A stretch of 64,000 bases of DNA from G963422275 sp963422275 (lineage in GTDB: Bacteria > Pseudomonadota > Alphaproteobacteria > Rhodobacterales > Rhodobacteraceae), in contig OY729418.1 of the NCBI GenBank assembly GCA_963422275.1, positions 3,534,001-3,598,000 on the forward strand, written 5' to 3'. Each line of letters begins with the position of its first letter. The stretch's first letter is position 1. The notes beneath the pieces are model-generated. The model searched no databases, was not told where the DNA came from, and was given only the letters and a program-made list of their open reading frames with translations. Made by a program: the position numbers and the translations under genes. Below are positions 6,988 through 16,083 of the stretch, in pieces.

Positions 6988-8802
6988 CTATTCAACTGTA
7001 ACTGATTTGGCTAGGTTTTGTGGCTTGTCGATGTCAACGCCCTTCGCGACGCCAACATGATAGGCTAGCAGCTGCAAGGGGATTGCAAACACGATTGGGG
7101 CAGAAAACAAGTCAGTATCAGGAAGCACGAGCGTTCGCCAAGTATCTGTGGTCTCCGCACCGTCGGCATCTGTAATCATGATTATCTTGCCGCCTCGAGC
7201 CTTGACTTCTTCTAGATTGGACAAAGTTTTCTCGAACAGCGCTCCTGACGGTGCGAGCACAACAACCGGAATTCCTTCCTCGACCAGTGAAATTGGCCCG
7301 TGCTTCAACTCGCCGCTAGGAAACCCTTCGGCGTGAATGTATGTGACTTCCTTCAGCTTAAGTGCCCCCTCTAGCGCCAGTGGATACATAGTTCCACGCC
7401 CTAGAAATAGAGTGCTGGACACGTTTGCTACATCGCCGGCCACGCTCTTGATTTCGTTGTCGAGGTCAAGAGATGACGCGACGAGATCGGGTATCTGCCT
7501 CAGCGAGTTCGTCAGTTTGAAAGCACACTCCTCATTTAATCGGCCACGTTGGCGCGCCGCTATCACAGTCAGCCCGGCAAGTGTCGCGAGTTGGCAGGTG
7601 AACGCCTTGGTTGATGCCACTGCGTTCTCCCAGCCTGCGTGAATCGCAAGCACGGCGTCGCTCTCCCTTGCCATAGAACTGTTCCTGCTGTTGAGAATTG
7701 AGAGATTCGCGCACTGACGTTTAGCCACATAAAGAAGCGCCGCGAGGGTGTCAGCTGTCTCGCCGGACTGGCTAATGAACACGGACAGGTCGCGTTCTCC
7801 CAAAATCGGGGAACGGTATCGGTATTCGGATGCAATTTCGGTGTCGGTGGGGATGCCGGCAACTTGCTCAAGCCAATAGCTCGCTATCTTGGCAGCAAGA
7901 AAGGCAGTTCCGCAGCCAACTAGCGAAACTCTGTCGACTGACTCGAAGTTCAAATTTCCAATCGCGTCGGGAAATTCATCGCTAGCAGGAGCAATTTCGT
8001 CAATCGCTTTTCGCAGTGCACGCGGTTGCTCGAAAATTTCCTTCGCCATGTAAAAATCAAAACTGTCCTTCCCGGAAACGCCCAAGTCAATCTCGACATT
8101 CTTGGCCACTCTGGCAATTGGGAGTCCTGCTGTGCTCCAGACGGACAGCCCGGTCCGAGAGACAATGGCGCAATCGCCATCTTCCAGATACGTTATTCGG
8201 TTGGTGAACTTGGCAAGCGCGATTGGATCAGATGCTATGAACATCTCGCTCTGACCGTGCCCAACGACAAGTGGCGAGCCGCGCCGTGCGGCAAAGACCA
8301 GATCTTCCTTTCCAGCGAACATCAAGCAGATGGCAAACGATCCTTCGAGCATTTCGATGGTACGGAGCACAGCTTCTCGATGCGGCACGGCCTTATCGAC
8401 AAAACTCTGGCACAAGAGTGCAATGACCTCCGTGTCAGTTTCAGATCTGCTTTTGTATCCTTGACCCAGAAGCGAGGACTTCAGTTGCCGCGAATTCTCC
8501 ACGATCCCGTTGTGCACAACTGCGACGCAATCCGTTACTTGGGGGTGGGCGTTGGCAACTGTCACTTGACCGTGAGTTGCCCAGCGTGTGTGGCCTATAC
8601 CGGTCGTGCCGGGAATGGGGGACTGTTGCAGCAATGCCTCGAGGCCCTTGATCTTGCCTACAGCCTTGCGGTTCAGCAATGAGCCGCCGCAAACCGTCGC
8701 GACGCCTGCACTGTCGTATCCGCGGTATTCCAGCCTTCTCAGGCCGTCCATCAGAATCGGAACCGCGTTTCTTGCTCCGACATAGCCAACAATTCCACAC
8801 AT
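6988..8802 (-). CDS. glmS: Glutamine-fructose-6-phosphate aminotransferase GlmS
   Basis: A 604-residue enzyme making glucosamine-6-phosphate for peptidoglycan and LPS. The mature N-terminal nucleophile is Cys2 in 'MCGIVGYVG', with 'RRLEYRGYDSAG' and 'HTRWATHG' of the glutaminase domain. The isomerase half has two SIS domains ('VGCGTAFLAAKIASYW', 'SQSGETADT', 'HAEGFPSGELKHGPI'), and the C-terminus LAKSVTVE is the conserved tail. Length equals the family norm. It starts one base after the glmU stop, so the two form an operon with glmU first. No glmS ribozyme would be expected in this group and none was seen. Confidence 0.97.
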   Translation of the reverse strand: MCGIVGYVGARNAVPILMDGLRRLEYRGYDSAGVATVCGGSLLNRKAVGKIKGLEALLQQSPIPGTTGIGHTRWATHGQVTVANAHPQVTDCVAVVHNGIVENSRQLKSSLLGQGYKSRSETDTEVIALLCQSFVDKAVPHREAVLRTIEMLEGSFAICLMFAGKEDLVFAARRGSPLVVGHGQSEMFIASDPIALAKFTNRITYLEDGDCAIVSRTGLSVWSTAGLPIARVAKNVEIDLGVSGKDSFDFYMAKEIFEQPRALRKAIDEIAPASDEFPDAIGNLNFESVDRVSLVGCGTAFLAAKIASYWLEQVAGIPTDTEIASEYRYRSPILGERDLSVFISQSGETADTLAALLYVAKRQCANLSILNSRNSSMARESDAVLAIHAGWENAVASTKAFTCQLATLAGLTVIAARQRGRLNEECAFKLTNSLRQIPDLVASSLDLDNEIKSVAGDVANVSSTLFLGRGTMYPLALEGALKLKEVTYIHAEGFPSGELKHGPISLVEEGIPVVVLAPSGALFEKTLSNLEEVKARGGKIIMITDADGAETTDTWRTLVLPDTDLFSAPIVFAIPLQLLAYHVGVAKGVDIDKPQNLAKSVTVE

Positions 8803-8803
8803 G

Positions 8804-10153
8804 TCAGGATTTTCCCACGTTCTGTTGCAGTCGGCGTTCCTTCAACTTCGCTGCAAACTTCGGTTTGTTCACCTGTCTGCCGCGAGCAACGGCGAGGGCA
8901 TTTTCAGGCACATCGCAAGTGATCACCGATCCGGCGGCGGTCATCGAGTCATTTCCCGCTTCTACGGGGGCGACAAGCATGGTGTTCGATCCGATTAATG
9001 CCCGATCGCCGATTTTAGTTTGGTGTTTAGAAAAACCGTCGTAGTTGCATGTTATTGATCCGGCGCCGATATTGGACTGAATCCCGATCTCTGCATTGCC
9101 GATGTACGCTAGGTGCAGTGCTTTGCTGCCTTGACCTACGCTCGAAGCCTTAACTTCCACAAAATTTCCAATTCGGGCCGACTCTCCGATAACGGTGTTG
9201 GGGCGGATTCTCGCAAACGGACCGACTGCCGCGCCTGCGCCAACGGTGCAACCCTCAAGGTGCGAGAACGATTTTACGACGGCCTGTGTCTCGATTTCCA
9301 CGCCGGGCCCGAAGACAACGTAAGGCTCGACTTTCACATCCTGTCCAATCCTGGTGTCGAAACTGAAGTGCACCGTGTCTGGAGCAACGAGTGAGGCTCC
9401 GGCTGCCATGGCACGCTTGCGAGCCTTGCTTTGAAACACCGCTTCGGCCTTCGCAAGCTCTTGCAGAGTGTTTATTCCGATTGCCTCCTCTTCAAGGCAT
9501 TCAGCAACCGAGCATCGCAGGCCAATTGAATTTGCAATCCCTATAATGTCAGTAAGGTAGTACTCTCCGCTTGAATTGTCGCTTCCAACAGAATCGATGA
9601 GGTCAAACAAAACCGATTTTTCCGCACATACAACACCTGAATTGCAAAGATTGATCCCCTTCTCTTCCGGAGAAGCATCCTTGTCCTCAACGATTCTTGA
9701 CAGCAGCCCTGTTTCAGACCGCACTAGCCGACCATATCCTTCCGGAGTTTCAGACATAAAACCGAGAACTGCAACGGACGCACCGGCTTTGCGCGCTTCG
9801 ATCAGGGACAAGAGCGACGTCGTGCTGACGAAGGGAGTGTCGGCGTACAGAACCAAGATGTCGCCATCAAAATCGCCAAGGTGGTCGCTAGCTGTCCCAA
9901 CTGCATGCGCGGTACCGAATTGCTCTTCCTGAATGGCAAAATCCGCGTTTATTCCAAAATTCATTATTGCCTCCCGCACTGCGGAACCGTCTGGTCGAAC
10001 GACTGCCACAATTCGTTCTGGACGAAGGCTCTCGACCGTTTTCAGGGCATGCCAAACGAGCGGGGCACCGGCGACCTCCAGCAGGACCTTTGGCCTTCCT
10101 GCTTTCATCCTCCTGCTTTGGCCAGCAGCCAGCATAACAACAGCGATGCCCAT
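8804..10153 (-). CDS. glmU: Bifunctional GlmU (N-acetyltransferase / uridyltransferase)
   Basis: The 449-residue protein has the nucleotidyltransferase signature 'LAAGQSRRMKAGRPKVLL' at its N-terminus and a C-terminal left-handed beta-helix with hexapeptide repeats ('IGNFVEVKASSVGQGSKA', 'AYIGNAEIG', 'NYDG'). It acetylates glucosamine-1-phosphate and couples it to UTP to give UDP-GlcNAc. It is followed immediately by glmS, so both ends of the amino-sugar route are co-expressed. The divergent neighbour is gph; the 141-bp gap between them must hold both promoters. Confidence 0.97.
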   Translation of the reverse strand: MGIAVVMLAAGQSRRMKAGRPKVLLEVAGAPLVWHALKTVESLRPERIVAVVRPDGSAVREAIMNFGINADFAIQEEQFGTAHAVGTASDHLGDFDGDILVLYADTPFVSTTSLLSLIEARKAGASVAVLGFMSETPEGYGRLVRSETGLLSRIVEDKDASPEEKGINLCNSGVVCAEKSVLFDLIDSVGSDNSSGEYYLTDIIGIANSIGLRCSVAECLEEEAIGINTLQELAKAEAVFQSKARKRAMAAGASLVAPDTVHFSFDTRIGQDVKVEPYVVFGPGVEIETQAVVKSFSHLEGCTVGAGAAVGPFARIRPNTVIGESARIGNFVEVKASSVGQGSKALHLAYIGNAEIGIQSNIGAGSITCNYDGFSKHQTKIGDRALIGSNTMLVAPVEAGNDSMTAAGSVITCDVPENALAVARGRQVNKPKFAAKLKERRLQQNVGKS

Positions 10154-10294
10154 GCGAATTACCTTTCAAGTTGTGGAGACTCACTATATCTAGTGGCTAA
10201 CGCTGGGCAAGAACTCAACAAATAAAGATTCCTTTCGGTTGGTTTCCGGTTGAAACGAGGCGAAACCGTGCGTTTGGCAAAGAATAGGGAAACA

Positions 10295-10963
10295 ATGAAA
10301 ACAGCGATCTTTGATCTGGACGGCACGCTCGCTGACACCAGTGGCGACTTGATCGAAGCAGCTAATTCCTGCTTCCGCAGCCTCGGCTGCTCGGCGCCGC
10401 TGGACCCAGGTGCGGATCAAGCGGCAGCGTTTCAGGGCGGGCGGGCGATGCTCCGGCTGGGAGTATCACGCGTGACGGGAGAGAAAGCGGACGAAAACTT
10501 TGTGGACTTGCAATACCCACTTTTGCTGGCGGCGTACGGTAGAAAGATCGATCGATTCACAACCCTGTATCCGGGCGTTGAAAGCGCCCTTGGCCAGTTG
10601 AAGTCGAGTGGATGGCGGCTGGGGGTCTGCACAAACAAGCCGGAAGGCCTTTCGCGGATTCTGCTTGAGCGGTTGAAGTTGGCCGAGACCTTTCATTCGA
10701 TCGTTGGCGCGGACACTCTTCCCGTGCGCAAGCCAGACCCCGCACCATACACCCAAGCGGTTGAGATTGCTGAAGGAACTGTAGAGCTGTCGTTCTTTGT
10801 GGGAGATACCTTGACGGACCGTGACACGGCTAGGGCTGCGGGTGTTCCAATCGTTCTCTCAGCGTTCGGCTCGACCATATCCGAAGTTCAACGACTGGAA
10901 CCTGACGCGGTTTTGGAGCATTTCGACGCCCTTCCAAGCCTTGCCGAGATACTCGTTGCATGA
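10295..10963 (+). CDS. gph: HAD-family hydrolase, probable phosphoglycolate phosphatase
   Basis: A 222-residue HAD subfamily IA phosphatase. Motif I is 'FDLDGTLADT' with the Asp7/Asp9 pair, motif II 'VCTNKP', motif III Lys in 'VRKPDPAPY', and motif IV 'FFVGDTLTDRDTARAAG'. ATG 10295 begins the motif-I strand as usual; an upstream in-frame extension to 10250 is not conserved in character. A gph/HAD gene next to glmU is a recurrent arrangement in Rhodobacteraceae. Its substrate could be 2-phosphoglycolate or another small phosphate ester. Confidence 0.85.
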   Translation: MKTAIFDLDGTLADTSGDLIEAANSCFRSLGCSAPLDPGADQAAAFQGGRAMLRLGVSRVTGEKADENFVDLQYPLLLAAYGRKIDRFTTLYPGVESALGQLKSSGWRLGVCTNKPEGLSRILLERLKLAETFHSIVGADTLPVRKPDPAPYTQAVEIAEGTVELSFFVGDTLTDRDTARAAGVPIVLSAFGSTISEVQRLEPDAVLEHFDALPSLAEILVA

Positions 10964-11089
10964 GAGGTCTCGCGTTCAGGGCTTGTCCAACAGTCGTTGC
11001 AGGAACAGCGATATAGCATTTATGCCAGCCGTGGCACTGTTCGCCGGTGTTGCTGTCGCGAGCGAGAGAAAATAACGAACTTTCGTGGA

Positions 11090-12292
11090 ATGATCGAAAA
11101 ATTCACCGGCAGCTTCACTCAGCAGGAACCGATACCGCAGGACGCAATCGACGCTGCGGTTGCTGTCATGAGGCATGGAAGGCTGCACCGATACAATTTG
11201 ACCGCCGGAGAGGATTCGGAGGTGTCTTTGTTGGAGCGCGAATTCGCTGCTGTTTCAGGCTCCTCCTACTGTCTAGCGGTCGCTTCTTGTGGCTATGCGT
11301 TGGCCTGCTCAATGCGCGCCGTTGGTGTACACGACGGTGCTCCAGTCTTGACCAATGCGTTTACCCTTGCTCCCGTTCCTGGTGCCATAGCAAGCATCGG
11401 CGCGAACCCTGTTCTGGTCGAGATCACGGATGATCTTGTCATCGATTTGGATGACTTGGAGCGCAAGATCGGTGAAACCGGGGCAGGCATGCTCGTCCTG
11501 TCGCATATGCGCGGCCATATCTGCGACATGAGTCGCTTGATGGCGGTCTGCAATCGGTACGGCGTGAAAGTCATAGAGGACTGCGCTCATACCATGGGCG
11601 CAAGCTGGGATGGCGTTTTCTCTGGACGGCATGGATTGGTGGGATGCTATTCCACACAGACCTACAAGCACCTGAACTCGGGAGAGGGCGGACTGCTTGT
11701 CACTGATGACGAAATGGTCATGGCCCGAGCCGTTATCGGATCCGGAAGCTACATGTTTTTTGATCGACATTTGGCAGTTCCACCAGTGGATTGCTTCAGC
11801 GAGACCCTGCTTCACGTGCCAAACTGCTCTGGGCGAATGGACAACATGCGGGCCGCGATTCTCAGGCCTCAACTCAAAAAACTTGCAACGCAATGCCGCA
11901 GGTGGAACGAGCGCTACCGAGCGGTCAAGGCCGAGCTGGAAGATTCCCGCCACATAAAGCTTCCGAAAAGATCGACCAAAGAACGATTTGTCGGCTCGTC
12001 GATTCAATTTCTTCTGCCCGGACAGCCAACTGACATAATTCGCGGAATAGTTGAGCGATGTGCCCTGCACGGAGTGGAGATCAAGTGGTTCGGCCAAGAG
12101 ACTCCAGATGGATTCACTTCGCGGTATGACAGCTGGCGATATCTATCTTCACAAGAATGTCCGAACACCGACCTGGTTCTTGAATCGCTCTTGGATATGC
12201 GGCTTCCGCTGACTTTCTCTTGCAGCGATTGCACGCAGATCGGGCGCATCATTCGCGAGGCAGTTGACACTCTCTCAAGAACTCAGGTTTGA
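11090..12292 (+). CDS. DegT/DnrJ/EryC1/StrS-family PLP-dependent aminotransferase
   Basis: This 400-residue enzyme has the family's fold: the 'SGSSYCLAVASCGYALAC' cofactor-phosphate loop near the N-terminus, 'VIEDCAHTMGA' with the PLP-ring Asp, and the Schiff-base Lys193 in 'TQTYKHLNSGEGG'. Relatives aminate keto-sugars for surface polysaccharides or antibiotics, but some act on other carbonyls. The genes around it are not sugar-biosynthesis genes, so the substrate cannot be inferred. ATG 11090 is chosen because the upstream 31 codons are Arg/Cys-rich and unlike the family. Confidence 0.8.
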   Translation: MIEKFTGSFTQQEPIPQDAIDAAVAVMRHGRLHRYNLTAGEDSEVSLLEREFAAVSGSSYCLAVASCGYALACSMRAVGVHDGAPVLTNAFTLAPVPGAIASIGANPVLVEITDDLVIDLDDLERKIGETGAGMLVLSHMRGHICDMSRLMAVCNRYGVKVIEDCAHTMGASWDGVFSGRHGLVGCYSTQTYKHLNSGEGGLLVTDDEMVMARAVIGSGSYMFFDRHLAVPPVDCFSETLLHVPNCSGRMDNMRAAILRPQLKKLATQCRRWNERYRAVKAELEDSRHIKLPKRSTKERFVGSSIQFLLPGQPTDIIRGIVERCALHGVEIKWFGQETPDGFTSRYDSWRYLSSQECPNTDLVLESLLDMRLPLTFSCSDCTQIGRIIREAVDTLSRTQV

Positions 12293-12325
12293 GGTTTGCA
12301 TTGGCTTGAGGAAGCCATTGCCTCG

Positions 12326-13156
12326 CTAAAAACCGGCAGAAGCAGAAATCGTGTCACTTTCGTCAGGGACTTGGACGGTTGTCGTCGCGGTAACTGGCTC
12401 ACCTCCGACCACGTAAGCTCGATGGTCGTTGGTGTTCAATGTGAGCCTGATCACATGTTTGCCCGGCGGAAGATCGCCGATTTCCACGACATTGCTGTAT
12501 ATACGCCCGATCTTCAAACCGCCCACATACAGATGTCCATGACCGGTTCCTGGAACATGCGTCTGATCCGCGGTCTGTTCGGAGAACATGAAATTCGCAA
12601 CGTCAGCATGAATCGTCCAGCCAGGGCCGCCCTTTTTCCGCGCTGCGTGTATCGAAACCTGCGGTGCAGGCTTCGCGCCGCCAGTAGGCAGAATGTGCCC
12701 GATTCCGAACAATCCAGCGTGCGTGGCATTCCCCGTTTCTGCAGGCAGGCCTATTGTCGCTCTTGTGTTGATCACGCCGCCGCGATCAAACTTCAGTGAA
12801 AGCGGCAAGATTCGACCTTCGGCCACCTCGCCGGCCACCTCGTCGATAACAATGTGAGCGCCGTCGGGTGCCAGTGAAGGTGTCGAGAAGGCGGGAATTG
12901 GGACGCCGGCTTCCGCTTCGGGGCTGAATACTTCCACTTTTCTTGCCTCAGGCGAGGAAGCGGACAGCAAAACGTCGGCACTTCCCGAATTCTCGATCTT
13001 CAAGAACACGTGAAGCGTTCGTTCTGCCCCGGCAATTGGGGTGGCGACAACGCTCTTGACAAGAATGCTCGCCGGCGGGCCTATTAGCCCCAGCATTATT
13101 GCTCCGGCCAGCGCGGCAAACGCGCAGAGAATAGAGACTATGGCGATCGGTTTCAT
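12326..13156 (-). CDS. PCuAC-like copper-chaperone domain protein with C-terminal extension
   Basis: The 276-residue protein starts with a single N-terminal hydrophobic anchor or signal (about residues 4-26). Residues 30-140 follow the periplasmic PCu(A)C pattern ('AERTLHVFLKIENSGSADVLL', then 'ARKVEVF' and a late 'LPLSLKF'), although the usual Met/His copper ligands are not obvious. The C-terminal half ('WTIHADVANFMFSE', 'GHGHLYVGGLKIGRIYSN', 'RAYVVGGEP') looks like a separate beta-sandwich. ATG 13156 is preferred over a longer frame whose first 80 residues come from the opposite-strand gene. It is head-to-head, almost touching, with the membrane-protein gene at 13175. Confidence 0.6.
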   Translation of the reverse strand: MKPIAIVSILCAFAALAGAIMLGLIGPPASILVKSVVATPIAGAERTLHVFLKIENSGSADVLLSASSPEARKVEVFSPEAEAGVPIPAFSTPSLAPDGAHIVIDEVAGEVAEGRILPLSLKFDRGGVINTRATIGLPAETGNATHAGLFGIGHILPTGGAKPAPQVSIHAARKKGGPGWTIHADVANFMFSEQTADQTHVPGTGHGHLYVGGLKIGRIYSNVVEIGDLPPGKHVIRLTLNTNDHRAYVVGGEPVTATTTVQVPDESDTISASAGF

Positions 13157-13174
13157 TTGAGGGGCGTGCATATT

Positions 13175-14644
13175 ATGCTCCGTCAGACAATGTTTTACGC
13201 TGCGTCTTTCGTCAGCAAGGAAACGTTCCTGCGCCGTAAGAACCTTGCGCAAGGAGTCGTGCTTGGCGGGTTTCTCGCCGAGCCCGCCCATTCGCATGCT
13301 TCGGAGCAGGGGTTTGTGTTGCTGCTTCCGACCGAACTGTACATAATGGCAGGTCTCAGTGCTGTCGCGCTCACCGCCGTGACCCTCGTGGCAGTTCCAC
13401 AAAGATTTTCAGCTCGCATCTTCTCCACAGTTTCCTTGCCTGGTATCCGCGTTCCGCAAGTGTACGCTACGGCCAGCAGCTTGATCTCCTTCGCAGCGCT
13501 TGTTGCGCTGATAGGCGTTGGTCTGGAAGGCCCTCGCGACCCCCTTGCAAATCCACTTCCTTTAGTCGTCTGGACTGTTTGGTGGGTTGCTTTTGTGGTG
13601 ATCCAGGGCCTGTTTGGCGACCTGTGGCGATTCGTGAACCCCTGGACGGGACTGCACGAATTGCTATGCTGCTTTAGAGGTGCACAACCAATCGCCAAAC
13701 TTCCGGACTGGCTCGAATCTTGGCCCGGTGCTGCGATCTTCTTTACCTTTAGTTGCTTCGCGCTCGCAGATCCGGCTCCGGACGATCCTGAGCGATTGGC
13801 GGCAATCGCAGCGGCATACTGGGCCTTTACATTTGTGGGAATGGCCATCTTCGGAAAGAGGCAATGGCTTGCTCGGTGCGAGTGCTTCAGCATGCTGCTT
13901 ACTTATTTTGCGCGACTGGCGCCACTAAGGCTCGGGGACAGACGCAGCTTTCTGGGATTACCCGGATGGGCAATTTATCGTGCACCTCCAGCAACCGTAA
14001 GTGATTCAATCTTTATTTTGACGGTACTCGGAATCGGCAGTTTCGACGGTTTGAACGAGACGTTCTGGTGGCTTGAGAAGATTGGTGTCAATCCGCTGGA
14101 ATTCCCAGGGCGATCAGCGATCATTCCAGAGACTGTCTTGGGAATCGTCGGAGCCTCTGCAGCTCTCATTGTGGTGGTAGGAACCTGCGTTCTTGCCGGG
14201 TTGCGGCTTTCAGGGCACATCGCCGCCGGCTTGGGTTCACGTGAGTTCCAACAATCATTCGGTCGTTTGGCCCATTCGATTATTCCGATCGCACTAGCCT
14301 ACCATTTTGCCCACTACCTCACGTCATTCATGGTGAACGTGCAGTATGCAGTTGCTGCTGCTACAGATCCCTTGGCGACAGGGGCGGACTATCTTAATCT
14401 AGGGACGTTTTACGTGACGACAGGTTTTTTCAACACTCTGGATGGTGTTCGAAACATCTGGCTGACCCAATGCGCGGCGATAGTGCTAGGTCATGTGGTC
14501 GCGGTACTGCTTGCACACACAATAGCGATTGATTTGCACGGAGCAGGCAGACGATCGGCTGTCAGCCAAGTCCCACTCGCGGGCCTGATGATATGCTACA
14601 CGTTTCTCAGCCTGTGGTTGCTGTCATCTCCACGCGGAGCGTGA
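13175..14644 (+). CDS. Conserved polytopic membrane protein of unknown function
   Basis: A 489-residue protein whose mature region opens with 'HASEQGFVLLLPTELYI', a signature I recall from conserved alphaproteobacterial membrane proteins without assigned function. About ten to twelve hydrophobic segments follow, and conserved-looking aromatic loops such as 'VVWTVWWVAFVVIQGLFGD' and 'HFAHYLTSFMVNVQYAV' suggest buried His/Trp residues. The N-terminal 45 residues are less hydrophobic than a normal signal peptide and the start is uncertain (ATG 13175 or 13187). It is divergent from the PCuAC-like gene with only 18 bp between starts, so they probably share a regulatory region; a link to copper or cytochrome assembly is only inference. 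Confidence 0.7.
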   Translation: MLRQTMFYAASFVSKETFLRRKNLAQGVVLGGFLAEPAHSHASEQGFVLLLPTELYIMAGLSAVALTAVTLVAVPQRFSARIFSTVSLPGIRVPQVYATASSLISFAALVALIGVGLEGPRDPLANPLPLVVWTVWWVAFVVIQGLFGDLWRFVNPWTGLHELLCCFRGAQPIAKLPDWLESWPGAAIFFTFSCFALADPAPDDPERLAAIAAAYWAFTFVGMAIFGKRQWLARCECFSMLLTYFARLAPLRLGDRRSFLGLPGWAIYRAPPATVSDSIFILTVLGIGSFDGLNETFWWLEKIGVNPLEFPGRSAIIPETVLGIVGASAALIVVVGTCVLAGLRLSGHIAAGLGSREFQQSFGRLAHSIIPIALAYHFAHYLTSFMVNVQYAVAAATDPLATGADYLNLGTFYVTTGFFNTLDGVRNIWLTQCAAIVLGHVVAVLLAHTIAIDLHGAGRRSAVSQVPLAGLMICYTFLSLWLLSSPRGA

Positions 14645-14750
14645 GTTTTCGGAACGAGGCTGGTCAAAAACAACTTTACTTTTTTGGTGCATGGCTACAG
14701 ACTCCGACTGTACGCTTTTCGCGTAGGGGCTAGGAAGAGAGGGCACTAGC

Positions 14751-16055
14751 ATGCAGAATAAACTGGGAAATTTTTCATCCGTAAATCGCCGCGATGTCTT
14801 GGGGACGCTCGGGGCAGGGGTCGGAACGGCCATTGCAACAGCTAATTTTCCTGGATTGGTGGGCTATGCACAGGCACAAAGCTCTGAACCTATCCGAATA
14901 GGCTTTCAAGTGCACCGCACCGGGATCGGCGCGGCTTACGGGCGGTGGTATGACAGAACGACGCAGGCCGCGGCAAAGCGAATCAACGATATCGGCGGAA
15001 TTAACGGGAGACCCGTGGAAATAATTTCGGAAGACGATGGAACAGACCCCAAGAGGGGTGCAGAAGTTATTGAGAAATTCGCCACGCAGCACAACTGTGA
15101 CATCGCGTTCGGCACGCTCTTCAGCCATGTGGTAATCGGGTCGGCGCCGCGTGCCGGCGAACTCAAGATTCCTTATTTTGTGGTGTCGGAGGGCCATCAT
15201 GTGGCAAGCGGAATCCTGAATCGATACACGCTTCAACCGGGCATCACGGATGTGAAAAGCCAAGTGGAGGCAATGGCGCCGTTCGTGTCCGACAACCTTG
15301 GCAAAAAAGTGACCATGATATATCCGGACTTCGCATTTGGACATGATCACCGGGATTATTTCTCCGCCGCTTTCGCGAAGCAAGGCGGCACCATTGCCAA
15401 GAAGATCGCGATTCCGCCGACTGAAACCTCGTTCACAAAGTATTTCCCCAAGATTCCCCAGGACACCGAAGTTCTGTATCACGTGATGGTCGGACCTGCC
15501 GTTCTGACGTTCGTCAAAGAATTGGGAGAGTTCTTCGGGCCGAATTCGCCTGAGATATTCGGGTTCATCGACAGCCTTGAGGCTGTCGACATTGCAAGTC
15601 CCGGCTTGGAGTTTCTTGAAGGCTCATACTTCTGGGAAGGAAACCCGCGCTATGCGCAGGCCAATCAGTCGGACTACGACAAGGCATACAGAGCAGCAGT
15701 TGGCGTAGACGAAAACGGTGCATCGGTATCGGATTCAAAGGACGTTTCGACATACGCACACATGTTCGGATGCTGGGAAACACTCAACATCATCAAAACC
15801 GGGATGGAGGAGTCTGGCTACACGGGTCCAAGCGACAGGCCAAAGCTAATCGAGGCAGTCGAGGCCATGTCTGAGATCCCCCATTCAGCAGACAATCCTC
15901 AAGGCGCGAAGCTCTTCAACGGAAAGACTCACCAAGTCTTCGGCCATCAGTACATTTCCAAGGTTGCAGATGGCAGGTTGGTGCTAGCCCACACAACTTC
16001 AATCGAGGACACACTCTACGACGACGAAACGGATTACACCGCTCAGCCATTCTAG
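14751..16055 (+). CDS. Branched-chain/amide-type ABC transporter substrate-binding protein
   Basis: A 434-residue periplasmic binding protein of the LivK/amide class. The N-terminus has a Tat-like signal ('NRRDVLGTLGAG', residues 12-23, followed by a hydrophobic stretch and an AQA cleavage site). The mature protein begins 'IRIGFQVHRTGIGAAYG' and contains 'INGRPVEIISEDDGTDP', typical of the family. It heads a five-gene transporter operon. ATG 14751 is preceded by the purine-rich GGAAGAGAGGG. Ligands in this family include branched-chain amino acids, urea, amides and aromatic acids; nothing visible singles one out. Confidence 0.9.
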   Translation: MQNKLGNFSSVNRRDVLGTLGAGVGTAIATANFPGLVGYAQAQSSEPIRIGFQVHRTGIGAAYGRWYDRTTQAAAKRINDIGGINGRPVEIISEDDGTDPKRGAEVIEKFATQHNCDIAFGTLFSHVVIGSAPRAGELKIPYFVVSEGHHVASGILNRYTLQPGITDVKSQVEAMAPFVSDNLGKKVTMIYPDFAFGHDHRDYFSAAFAKQGGTIAKKIAIPPTETSFTKYFPKIPQDTEVLYHVMVGPAVLTFVKELGEFFGPNSPEIFGFIDSLEAVDIASPGLEFLEGSYFWEGNPRYAQANQSDYDKAYRAAVGVDENGASVSDSKDVSTYAHMFGCWETLNIIKTGMEESGYTGPSDRPKLIEAVEAMSEIPHSADNPQGAKLFNGKTHQVFGHQYISKVADGRLVLAHTTSIEDTLYDDETDYTAQPF

Positions 16056-16083
16056 CGGAAGGCAAATCATAGGCCGAACTTGA

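Noticed and set aside
12302..12318. Hairpin TGGCTT-GAGG-AAGCCA between two convergent genes as a terminator
   Set aside because: The stem is short and no T-run follows on either strand.
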